A stretch of DNA of 64,000 bases. Source: Oscillospiraceae bacterium. Lineage in GTDB: Bacteria > Bacillota > Clostridia > Oscillospirales > Ruminococcaceae. Shown here piece by piece: positions 7,970 to 16,215 of the stretch. Position numbers and translations under genes: made by a program. The stretch spans positions 248,001 through 312,000 of the forward strand of contig JAISZR010000004.1 in NCBI GenBank assembly GCA_031284525.1, in the 5' to 3' direction. The notes under the pieces were generated by a model. That model did no database searches. It worked only from the letters and a program-made list of their open reading frames with translations, and was not told where the DNA came from. Within the stretch, counting starts at the first letter, position 1; every line of letters begins with the position of its first letter.

Positions 7970-9934
7970 ATGATAGATGCCGAAAAGGAGCTACAGGGTA
8001 GAAACAAATTGACGACGCTAAGGGATGTGAGGGCCAGCTACGAAGGGATGTGCCAGAGAGCATCGCTTGTTGTTGATGATGGTTTGAGCCGCAAACTGAT
8101 GAAGGCGCACGGCAGGAAAGACATGCTCTTTCCGCATGCGAGGATCAACATTTTGCAAAACGGTTTGCTGGAACCAAAGGAATCAGTGATTTCGGAGCAG
8201 ACAAACAGTATTGTAACAAACAACCTGCAATATACGACAAATAATTACAACTTGAAACTTGAACGTAAGGAAATTGAACTGCTCAAAAAAAAATTTTCAA
8301 CCAATATAAACAATAACTACAATAGTTATGATCTGTTGCTTCCTAGACACGTGCCTTTTGAACATAGCCAAATCCAAAAGAGTTTGGGTGTGTTAACACC
8401 AGGTTTATTCCAAGAGTCGCTTCTCAAAAGTGAAATATTTCAGATTCGGGAGAGGAACGTTGCCAAGACAACAAATCGGGAACATGTTATTAGAGATGTG
8501 ACTGATAATGAGCGATTGATTACCAGTCTGACGAGAAATTATCAAAAGCTGGAGCAAAGAATCAATCAGATTTCATCTTCTGAAAAGTCGAATGTAAAGA
8601 GTTTTTTTGATGAACAGAGCGCGGAATTAGTTAGTGTTATTTTAAAAGCGCTTGGTCAGGTTGGAGTCGAAGAAGAGGTCATAAAGAATTTACGGGTGGC
8701 TTGCAAGAGAAAAAAGAACAGTTTAAAAAGGATTAGCAGGGTAATAAGACAAACTTCAAATGTGTTTGAGCAAGTCAATTTGTTGATGCAAACCAGCAAG
8801 TCCGGGGAGAATTCGAGCTATGTAGCTAGAAATCTTATGACAGTGATTGTGGAGGTTGTGAAGCAACAGGTTGAAAAGTTGCAGAAAGAGATCCCGGGTG
8901 AAGTACAGAGAAGACGCGAGGGGATAACTGATCTGCGGAGAATAAATGCGAACGATTTGCCGGCGCAAAGGATGAAGGTCGAGAGCGAAAAGTTTGTGCT
9001 TGTACCGCCGGGCAAATTCGTCAAAAAGGGTCAAAAATTCCTCAAGACTTCGAGGGTCAGTGTTAGTTTTTTGAGCCACATTAGCCAACTGAGCGATGTG
9101 AGTGTGCTAAATGAAGAGCATGTGAATAAATTACTTGAGAACGAGCTGTTGAAGAGGGAAACGATCCAGAATAAGAAGAAGCTGGACGTTAAGGTAAAGA
9201 CGAAGACAAGCAAGCTGAGCAATGTGAGTGTGCTAAATGAAGAGCATGTGAATAAATTACTTGAGAATGAGCTGCTGAAGAGGGAAACGATCCAGAGGAG
9301 GAAGAAGCTGGACGTTAAGGTAAAGGCGAAGACAAGCAAGCTGAGCAATGTGAGTGTGCTAAATGAAGAGCATGTGAATAAATTACTTGAGAATGAGCTG
9401 TTGAAGAGAGAAACGATCCAGAATAAGAAGCTGGACGTTAAGGCGGGGTTAAGGAGTAAAATTACTAACGAAATCCATGTGGTTGAGAGGGAGATACTTG
9501 CGGCTGCCATGACCATGGTCAGCGTTGCGCCTTTGAAAGATTCGAGGGGGAATTTTGAAAAATTTGCCAAGTTGCTTTCTGGTGGTGAACGACAGAAAAG
9601 GCAAGCAGACTATGGACCGGTGGGGGTGGGCCTGAAACACAAAAGTGACTTTGTTTTGGGAGAGATTCAGCAGGAAATCCAAGAGCTGCGTAAAGAGCAA
9701 GTTAAGGCAGGCAGTCGACCAACTCGTGTTGAAGGAGAGAAGAGGGTCCCACCCACAAAACAGGAGAGTCCAGTACTGCCTAAGTTTGTTGATGATAAAC
9801 TCCCCAAATTGGTTGAAAAAGGGGCTACAAGTAAGGTTTTTTTGAGCGATCATATTAATGATATCGTGGACCGGGTATATTTGGAATTGGAAAACAGATT
9901 GAAGGTTGAGCAATATAAAATGGGACTTTTTTGA
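7970..9934 (+). CDS. 654-residue repeat protein in tape-measure position
   Basis: I do not recognise this protein by family. It is mostly charged and helical, with an Asn-rich stretch (~85-125), and has no signal peptide, membrane segment or catalytic motif. Residues ~375-500 contain three nearly identical 42-residue repeats (core NVSVLNEEHVNKLLENELLK). Its slot between tube/assembly genes and the adaptor gene matches the tape-measure protein of PBSX-like tails (xkdO between xkdN and xkdP). The ATG at 7970 has GGGGG about 8 bases upstream; a TTG at 7955 is in frame. A ruler role is inferred from position and helical repeats. A cargo or scaffold role is the main alternative. Confidence 0.6.
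   Translation: MIDAEKELQGRNKLTTLRDVRASYEGMCQRASLVVDDGLSRKLMKAHGRKDMLFPHARINILQNGLLEPKESVISEQTNSIVTNNLQYTTNNYNLKLERKEIELLKKKFSTNINNNYNSYDLLLPRHVPFEHSQIQKSLGVLTPGLFQESLLKSEIFQIRERNVAKTTNREHVIRDVTDNERLITSLTRNYQKLEQRINQISSSEKSNVKSFFDEQSAELVSVILKALGQVGVEEEVIKNLRVACKRKKNSLKRISRVIRQTSNVFEQVNLLMQTSKSGENSSYVARNLMTVIVEVVKQQVEKLQKEIPGEVQRRREGITDLRRINANDLPAQRMKVESEKFVLVPPGKFVKKGQKFLKTSRVSVSFLSHISQLSDVSVLNEEHVNKLLENELLKRETIQNKKKLDVKVKTKTSKLSNVSVLNEEHVNKLLENELLKRETIQRRKKLDVKVKAKTSKLSNVSVLNEEHVNKLLENELLKRETIQNKKLDVKAGLRSKITNEIHVVEREILAAAMTMVSVAPLKDSRGNFEKFAKLLSGGERQKRQADYGPVGVGLKHKSDFVLGEIQQEIQELRKEQVKAGSRPTRVEGEKRVPPTKQESPVLPKFVDDKLPKLVEKGATSKVFLSDHINDIVDRVYLELENRLKVEQYKMGLF
9092..9446 (+). repeat. Three tandem 126-base coding repeats
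   Basis: Copies begin at 9092, 9218 and 9344, an exact 126-base (42-codon) period. They differ by only a few bases, and the third has lost one codon in its lysine run. The near identity at DNA level, silent sites included, points to recent expansion. 42 residues equals six heptads, consistent with coiled-coil extension without phase change. Confidence 0.92.
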
Positions 9935-10016
9935 ATTAATTAACTCAGGGCTTTGTAAAGAAGGATGAACAAAAAGGCAAAAGAGCAAAGGTTGAACTTT
10001 TGGGGAGGTTAGCGTT

Positions 10017-10643
10017 ATGAAGTTGGAAAAAGCCAAACTTTTACTGGGTCTGGGAACTGAAATGGAGTTGCAATTTAACCCTGTTACGTATGTTCTCTCT
10101 TGCCCTAAGGAGGTGAATCGTGTTTATGAGGACATAACAAAGAAAGAGGAGGGTCTGCCTAACAGTGTGGTTAGCGGTTCACGTGATGAAGCGAGAGTTT
10201 TTGGTTGCAAATTGGTATTCGATTCTTCTTCCAATGAGGAAGGAGCGGTTATTAACAACGTGACTAGGAGAATTGTTGATTTTGCCAAGAATCAACTGGG
10301 TAAAAGTCCAAAAACAGTGCAAGAAAATCTTGAGACTTTTTTTGAAATGGTTGAAACCAGCCAGCAATGTCAATATAACGGGTTGACCTTCGCTTGGGGC
10401 GATTTTATCTTCCATGGGTTGGTTAATAGGGCCGATGTGGAATACAAAATGTTCTTATCTAATGGAGAGCCAGCAAGGGCAAATATTGCGATTGCGATGA
10501 CCGAAACTCCAGACCCGGATGGATTTAGTGGGAGGAGGTTGGGTGATTTGAGTTTGGCGTCGACTCTTGATTCTTTGTTTGGCAACATCAGTTCCGTGGT
10601 TTCAAAAGGACTTTCAGAGATTCTTCCAGGAGGGTTTTTTTAA
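10017..10643 (+). CDS. CIS tube-adaptor protein (Pvc7-like, no visible LysM)
   Basis: A 208-residue protein of the contractile-injection tube-adaptor type that connects the tube to the hub (gp53/xkdP-like). The N-terminal KLLLGLGTEMELQFNPVTYV, where the motif 'FNP..Y' is typical, and the FAWGDFIFHGLVNRADVEY segment near residues 123-145 support this. Many relatives end in a LysM peptidoglycan-binding domain; here the chain stops after a short hydrophobic tail, so LysM is missing. ATG 10017 follows GGGGAGG by 8 bases. Confidence 0.82.
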   Translation: MKLEKAKLLLGLGTEMELQFNPVTYVLSCPKEVNRVYEDITKKEEGLPNSVVSGSRDEARVFGCKLVFDSSSNEEGAVINNVTRRIVDFAKNQLGKSPKTVQENLETFFEMVETSQQCQYNGLTFAWGDFIFHGLVNRADVEYKMFLSNGEPARANIAIAMTETPDPDGFSGRRLGDLSLASTLDSLFGNISSVVSKGLSEILPGGFF

Positions 10644-10685
10644 TATTTACCGTGGTCGCTGGGATGTTAGTTCCAAGAAGGGTTC

Positions 10686-11795
10686 GTGCTGAAGATGGGA
10701 AACCTGATGAATGTAAGTTTTAACTTTGACGATCTCAAAAGCAAATACGGAATGTTTTCCGATCCAAGAGTGGCTTTAAAGATAAACAAGAGAGCGTTTA
10801 AGAGCGAAGAGTTCGCTATTAGTGACATGAGGATTGAACTTACAAGTAGTTTTGAGGCAAATTTTGCCGTGTTTTCGGTTCGTAGTGTGGTGGATGAGGA
10901 AGCACGTGGCTTTAAAGAGGAATTGCACGGGCTTTTTGATTTAGGGTCACGGGTAGATATAAGTGCCGGTTATTCTGACGAGTTGGAGGAAGTTTTTACG
11001 GGGTTCATCAGCGGGGTTACATATGATTTGCCGCAAGATGGGTTTGGGGTGTTGAATGTTCAATGTATGGACGTCAAGGGAATAATGATGAATAATAACA
11101 ACTACGTTCAGCAGAAATTCAAAGACTGTAGCGCTTGCGTGCAAAATCTCCTTGCGAAATCTCAGTATTCAGGTTATTATGGCGAGTTGGTGGTGGATAG
11201 AACGCGTGATGACCCAAAGTTGATTGAGATTACCAATGAGAGCGACTATGATTTTTTGGTCAGGGTTGCAAAAAAGATAAATTATGAGTTTTTCGTTTCG
11301 CAAGATACCGTTTACTTCAGGAAAGCAAGAGTGCAAAATTCGAGTTTAGCTACACTTTCGTTTGGAAGTGGCATCGAGGGGATTAACGTTTCTTACAGCA
11401 TTTTGGGTATGGTAAGCTCGGTGGAAGTAAAAAACACAAACACCGATACGGGAGAGCTTATAGCGGGGGAAGTAAAGTCCTCTGCTAGTTATTCAAGAGG
11501 GTCATCTGCCTCTAAGGTTATGAAAGCCGCGAACAAGGTGTTTTTAGATAGTACTGTTTACTCTCAAGAGGAGGCGCAACGGAGGGCAGAGGCAAAATTG
11601 GAGGATTTGAATTGGAAGTTTGGTCTGGCGAATATTCATTGTGTGGGGCTGCCTGAATTGATCCCAGGGCGTTTTGTTTTGGTGAAAAATCTTTTTGATG
11701 ACCTTGATAAGAAGTTTTATTTGACTGATGTCACTCACGTGATTAAAAAAGGGAATTTTGCTACCCATGTGAAGGCGAGGTTGAAAAGCCTATGA
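10686..11795 (+). CDS. Baseplate hub, phage late control D (gp27/Pvc8 N-part)
   Basis: A 369-residue hub protein at the centre of the baseplate, joining tube to spike. It has the GPD/VgrG-N layout: an early DPRVALKINKRAF strand, FTGFISGVTYDLPQDG (~100-115), LLAKSQYSGYYG, and ITNESDYDFLVRVAKKINYE (~180-200), then a C-terminal ALEGLPELIPGRFVLV-like region just before the end. The GTG at 10686 has AGAAGGG about 5 bases upstream. The stop overlaps the spike start by 4 bases (ATGA), so hub and spike are translationally coupled. In VgrG proteins both parts are fused; here they are split. Confidence 0.88.
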   Translation: MLKMGNLMNVSFNFDDLKSKYGMFSDPRVALKINKRAFKSEEFAISDMRIELTSSFEANFAVFSVRSVVDEEARGFKEELHGLFDLGSRVDISAGYSDELEEVFTGFISGVTYDLPQDGFGVLNVQCMDVKGIMMNNNNYVQQKFKDCSACVQNLLAKSQYSGYYGELVVDRTRDDPKLIEITNESDYDFLVRVAKKINYEFFVSQDTVYFRKARVQNSSLATLSFGSGIEGINVSYSILGMVSSVEVKNTNTDTGELIAGEVKSSASYSRGSSASKVMKAANKVFLDSTVYSQEEAQRRAEAKLEDLNWKFGLANIHCVGLPELIPGRFVLVKNLFDDLDKKFYLTDVTHVIKKGNFATHVKARLKSL

Positions 11796-12577
11796 GTGTT
11801 GGTGAGACACTTGGTGAGATTGCAAGAAAGAACACGAGTAAGAATGAGCTGGGGGATACTAGGCTTTATGGTATTGTTTTGGGCAGTGTGCTCGAAATAG
11901 GCGATAAAGAAAATCAGGGTAAGCTCAGAGTGAAAATTCCAACCCGCGAAAAGGATAATTCATACTGGATTCCCGTTGTGAGTGGGGTAGCAGGCAAGAG
12001 CTGGGGAATTTTTTTGATGCCAGAGATTGGCGATGAGGTTGTGATCGCATTTGTAGACGGGAATATTCACAATCCGTTTGTTATTGGGAGTGTCTACAAG
12101 AATAGTTCGCAGCTGCTTGGAAGTTACGCTGGCAAGGATAATTATAAAAAGGCTTTTGTGACAAAGGGGAAAAACAAGGTTTTAATCAACGACGCTCCAG
12201 ATGAGCAGAGCATTGAAGTTTCAACCGCAAAGGGAAATCGATTTTTACTAGATGATAAAAAGAATCAAATGATTATTTCTGATAAAAGTGGGGGAAATTC
12301 TGTTGTTTTTTCCACGGAAAATGGACTGCTTACAGTTAAGGTGGGAGGAAAGCTTACGATTGATGTCAATGGTATGAGTTTGATTTTAGACGGAGATAGT
12401 GGCAAGGTTATGGTGAAATGCCAACAGTTGGATTTCAGCGCTGATCAGAGTATTACGATGAAGACAGGGAGCTTTAAGTTGGATGGAAGCAGTGTAAACA
12501 TCAAAGCTTCCGGGGCTGTGAGGGTCGGTTCTGACGGTGTTGCCGAGATTAAGGGCAAGATATTAAAATTAAATTAA
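11792..12577 (+). CDS. Baseplate spike protein (gp5/VgrG OB-fold, Pvc8 C-part)
   Basis: A 261-residue central spike. Residues ~22-110 form the OB-fold: LYGIVLGSVLEIGD, LRVKIPT, then SWGIFLMPEIGDEVVIAFVDG and PFVIGSVY, the hallmark of baseplate assembly protein V/VgrG. The remainder (~130-261) is a repetitive glycine-rich beta-helix that would form the trimeric needle, ending with short strands separated by Asp/Ser/Gly turns. The PAAR-like protein at 3900 would cap it. No lysozyme domain is inserted, unlike T4 gp5. It is coupled to the hub gene by an ATGA overlap. Confidence 0.92.
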   Translation: MSVGETLGEIARKNTSKNELGDTRLYGIVLGSVLEIGDKENQGKLRVKIPTREKDNSYWIPVVSGVAGKSWGIFLMPEIGDEVVIAFVDGNIHNPFVIGSVYKNSSQLLGSYAGKDNYKKAFVTKGKNKVLINDAPDEQSIEVSTAKGNRFLLDDKKNQMIISDKSGGNSVVFSTENGLLTVKVGGKLTIDVNGMSLILDGDSGKVMVKCQQLDFSADQSITMKTGSFKLDGSSVNIKASGAVRVGSDGVAEIKGKILKLN

Positions 12578-12616
12578 CCAAAGTTGATCTGGCATTAAAG
12601 TTGAGGTGAGGTGGCC

Positions 12617-13042
12617 GTGTTGGAAAAAGAGCATATGGGAAGTGGGATGAAGTTTCCGCCAGAAGTGGATGCGAGCACTGGAAGAATCAAAATAAGCAGC
12701 GCTGAAGAAAAAATCAGAGAGTCGATCTACTTGATTCTTAAAACGTACAAGGGTGAAAGAGTAATATTACCGCAGTTTGGGAGTGAACTCAACAGTTATG
12801 TGTTTTCGGGCACCGACACAACAACTCTTAATTTAATGGCGAACTCAATTAAAAAAGCGCTTTTAAAGAACGAAAAAAGGATTAAAGATCTCAAAATACA
12901 AGTTCTGACAGATAAAAGAAAGCCGGGAGTCTTGAATATCGATATTAGTTATGTAGTAGCTCAAAATAATCAGGCTGGCAATATGGTGTTCCCATTTTAT
13001 ATCCAAGAAGGAATTGAGGGAGATTCTAATGGTGACGAGTGA
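12617..13042 (+). CDS. gp25-like baseplate wedge protein (GPW/gp25)
   Basis: A ~141-residue wedge protein that starts sheath polymerisation. Family features are MKFPPEVDASTGRIKISSAEEKIRESIYLIL (quoted here as a feature of residues ~13-43), KGERVILPQFGSELNSYVF with the conserved E-L-Y of gp25, and a terminal beta hairpin. GTG at 12617 is preceded by GAGGTG 8 bases away; an in-frame GTG at 12611 lacks correct spacing. The 3' end overlaps the following baseplate gene by 14 bases. Confidence 0.88.
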   Translation: MLEKEHMGSGMKFPPEVDASTGRIKISSAEEKIRESIYLILKTYKGERVILPQFGSELNSYVFSGTDTTTLNLMANSIKKALLKNEKRIKDLKIQVLTDKRKPGVLNIDISYVVAQNNQAGNMVFPFYIQEGIEGDSNGDE

Positions 13043-16000
13043 GAGGTACTACCCAATAGATCCGGGCACATCCGAGTTTATCAAAGCAAAAGTCTCAAGA
13101 CTTGCGAAATCATATACGCCAGAATGGATCTTCAATGAAAAGGATCCAGATGTGGGATCGGCCTTGGCGATTGTTTTTGCGGATATGCTTGGTAGTAGTG
13201 CTCACAAGATGAATATGGCTTTATATAAATATCGGATTGAGCTGATGAACATGCTTGGAGTTGCACTAAAACCTGCAACGCCTTCCAGAAGTGTGGTTGT
13301 GTTTTCCTTGCTTAAATCCGCACCAAGTGGCGTGTTTGTCAAAGAGTCATCCCCATTTTTGGCTTATCCTGATGGAGATGATAAGGTTGTTTTTGAGACC
13401 GATTATAGCGTTTATTTGACAAAGGCGAATATCGCTCACATTTATTCTCTTTCCGGGTCTAGTGGAAAGATCCTTAGAGTTTACTCAAATGATGCTGATG
13501 ATGACAAAAGCGGAGAAAGCGGCGAATCCCAAGGTGTGATTGCTTTTAATATGTTCGATTATTCTGCACTCGGAATAGAAAGAAACATGTTTGTATTTGG
13601 CAGCAGTTTGGCATTTGGGGGTTGTAAGGGTGGCGGTCGAATATCTTTGAAATTTGATGGCGTTAAAATTGATGGAGAGAGAATTGAGAGTCTGTTTGCA
13701 GATAAAGCTGGGTATGCAATTGGTTGTTTGACCGAAGCTGAAGAGTTCATTCCGTTTGAGGATGTTCAGGTGCAGGGGGATCAGATCTTAATAAATGTTT
13801 CAGATGAGCATTTCGGAGAACAGCAAGATGTTTTTTCACTTTGTGTAAAGAAGCCGGACTCCTCTGAATGCGATATTTACAGGCATAAAGGGATATCATT
13901 AAAAGGTATTACAATGCATTCTTCAGCTGAAAATTTGCGTGTGAGCTTTGTTTACGTGGATTCAACAGAGCAAAATCCTGATAAGTTCCTGCCGTTTACT
14001 GATACCATAACAGAATACCGGGAGTGTTTTATCGGGAGTGATGTTGTATTTTCAAAAAAGAATGCTGAAGTCAGTTTGAAATTTAAGTTGCGGTTCGAAA
14101 AACATCAGGAAGGAACATTTGCAGAAAGCGATATTGATTTTAAATATTTTATGCGGCAGCCGAAGTTGCCGAAGCGAGAAATCTTCGAAGTCAGGGCACA
14201 GAAGGTTATATTTGAATATTTTAACGGCGTAGGGTGGTGCAAATTAAACACCAAAAATGATTGTTCGGAGCTTTTTTGCGGAGACGGAGGTGGGGAATCT
14301 GAAGTTAGCGTCGATTTTGTGTTACCCAACGATGTGTCTAGCACTTTAATTAATGCTTACGAGTCATATTGGATAAAAATATCGGTTACCAAGGCAGAAA
14401 ACAATTTCAGAACTCCGGCGATCCACACATGTCCCGTGATTGAAGATCTCCGTGTGAGTTATGAGTATCTCGAGGGCGTGAAACCCGAGTTTGTAACGAA
14501 ATATTCGGGAGTGGAAAAGCAAGATATTACAAGTGAATTTGTAAATGGGAAAGACGTGACGGTGTTTGAACCTGTATATGACGGCAGGAATTGCGTGTTT
14601 ATCGGTTTTGATGCGAAGATGGAATCTGGCCCTATCAGCATACACTTCGATGTGACTGTTGATAGTTCGGTGAGGAGAATAAACAATATCGGGTTTGAAT
14701 ATTCAAGTGTGACTGTTAGCGGCGGATTCAGGGAACTCAAGGTGATTGATGGAACAGAAAATTTCAAGCACTCAGGTTGCATTGTTTTTAATCCTCCAAG
14801 TGATTTTTCTCGGAGCAATTTGTTCGGAGAAAATGAATATTGGCTTAAGCTGGTTGACCTTTATAACGGTGAAGTTTTTGAAGAGACGAGCTCGATAAAT
14901 GTGAATGATATCAAACTTAACGCCGTGCAGGTTTCGAATATTCAGACTATGGAAGAGGAAATTTTTTATGTCGACCGAATGGATGAAAACATGTCGCTCG
15001 CTCTTTCTGGTGGTAATATTTTGAAGGCGGATGTCTTTGTGAATGAGGTGTTAACCCTTTCGTTACCAGAAAAAGAGGCACTAATTGAAAGGGATAAGGG
15101 GAATAACAGAAAAAATGTACTCGCCGAACTTGATATATTCGGGAATTATGTAGATTTTTTTGTTAGGTGGCAGGAAGTTGACAGTTTTACGAAATCATTG
15201 CCGAACGATAGGCACTATGTTATGGACAAAAAAGTGGGGAAGATAACATTTGGCGATTCGAAATGTGGGATGATTCCACAGAACCAGCCACGGGTCGCTG
15301 TTAAGGTGTTTTATAGCATATGCGCTGGAGAAAAAGGCAACGTGGAAATTGGTGCCATTAATAAGCCGTATTCTTATATTGGGTTTCTTGAGGATGTGCG
15401 TAATAACATCCCCGCTTATGCAGGTTACGACATAGAAAGTGTGGGTAATGCACTAAACAGGGGTGCAAGTTTAGTTAACAACCGTGGTAGATTGGTTACA
15501 AAAGCGGATTTTGAAGGTGCGGTGAGAAATTTTTCAGATGCCATTGACAAAGTTAGGTGTGTGGTTGGGATGGATGCCGCCGGTGCTCCAAAAGAAGGGC
15601 AAATTACAATAGCAGTCCTTATGAAGGAGTTTTATAAGTCAAATGAAGTTTTCATTTCGCTCAGAGATGACATCAAGGCGGAGTTGCTAAAAAGGTGCGA
15701 TGTGTCCATCAAAGAGGATGACATTCGCTTGATAGAGCCAGTTTTCATCAAACTTTGCGCCGATGTGTGGGTCAGGGCAGGAAGGATTGAACAAGCGTTT
15801 GAGATCCAGAACCTGATGAAAACAAAACTTTGTGAGTTTTTGCATCCGATAACTGGCAACTTTGACGGCCGGGGTTGGCAGATTGGGAGGCCGCCAAAAA
15901 AGTCGCAGCTTTATTCCTTTTTAAAAACATTGGATTTGAACTGTACCGTGAACAAGATAATTTTGACGGGATTTATCGAGGGAACTGACAAATACGGGGT

Positions 16001-16076
16001 TGACTTTGAGCGGATGGAAACGCCAGTTTTTGCAGAGGCTGTGAGTGGAGACCATAATGTGTTCGTTGATGGGTGA
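13029..16076 (+). CDS. Large baseplate J-like protein (gp6/Pvc11-like)
   Basis: A 1015-residue baseplate wedge component. The opening YYPIDPGTSEFIKAKVSRLA, then TPEWIFNEKDPDVGSALAIVFADM, is characteristic of the large eCIS baseplate proteins. The region around 780-900 contains GEKGNVEIGAI, LNRGASLVNNRGRLVTKADFE and a VRCVVGMDAAG strand, the baseplate-J signature. The middle (~130-700) is long, beta-rich and variable. ATG at 13029 follows GAGGGAGA by 7 bases and overlaps the gp25 gene. It forms the hexagonal ring around the hub together with the next protein. Confidence 0.88.
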   Translation: MVTSERYYPIDPGTSEFIKAKVSRLAKSYTPEWIFNEKDPDVGSALAIVFADMLGSSAHKMNMALYKYRIELMNMLGVALKPATPSRSVVVFSLLKSAPSGVFVKESSPFLAYPDGDDKVVFETDYSVYLTKANIAHIYSLSGSSGKILRVYSNDADDDKSGESGESQGVIAFNMFDYSALGIERNMFVFGSSLAFGGCKGGGRISLKFDGVKIDGERIESLFADKAGYAIGCLTEAEEFIPFEDVQVQGDQILINVSDEHFGEQQDVFSLCVKKPDSSECDIYRHKGISLKGITMHSSAENLRVSFVYVDSTEQNPDKFLPFTDTITEYRECFIGSDVVFSKKNAEVSLKFKLRFEKHQEGTFAESDIDFKYFMRQPKLPKREIFEVRAQKVIFEYFNGVGWCKLNTKNDCSELFCGDGGGESEVSVDFVLPNDVSSTLINAYESYWIKISVTKAENNFRTPAIHTCPVIEDLRVSYEYLEGVKPEFVTKYSGVEKQDITSEFVNGKDVTVFEPVYDGRNCVFIGFDAKMESGPISIHFDVTVDSSVRRINNIGFEYSSVTVSGGFRELKVIDGTENFKHSGCIVFNPPSDFSRSNLFGENEYWLKLVDLYNGEVFEETSSINVNDIKLNAVQVSNIQTMEEEIFYVDRMDENMSLALSGGNILKADVFVNEVLTLSLPEKEALIERDKGNNRKNVLAELDIFGNYVDFFVRWQEVDSFTKSLPNDRHYVMDKKVGKITFGDSKCGMIPQNQPRVAVKVFYSICAGEKGNVEIGAINKPYSYIGFLEDVRNNIPAYAGYDIESVGNALNRGASLVNNRGRLVTKADFEGAVRNFSDAIDKVRCVVGMDAAGAPKEGQITIAVLMKEFYKSNEVFISLRDDIKAELLKRCDVSIKEDDIRLIEPVFIKLCADVWVRAGRIEQAFEIQNLMKTKLCEFLHPITGNFDGRGWQIGRPPKKSQLYSFLKTLDLNCTVNKIILTGFIEGTDKYGVDFERMETPVFAEAVSGDHNVFVDG

Positions 16077-16215
16077 GTTGGGTTGCCGAATGCTTCCCCA
16101 ACATTCCGGGACTGGACGCAAACTTACTTTCTTGAACGTTTGGTTTAACCGATGCCTTTTGTGGGGCAAACCTCATTCCCAGGTTTTTAAAGATGGTAAA
16201 GGTGGTGCTTGTTGA

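Noticed and set aside
9031..9570. 179-codon - frame with repeated Ser/Leu/Phe motifs
   Set aside because: Antisense shadow of the tandem repeats in the 654-residue protein.
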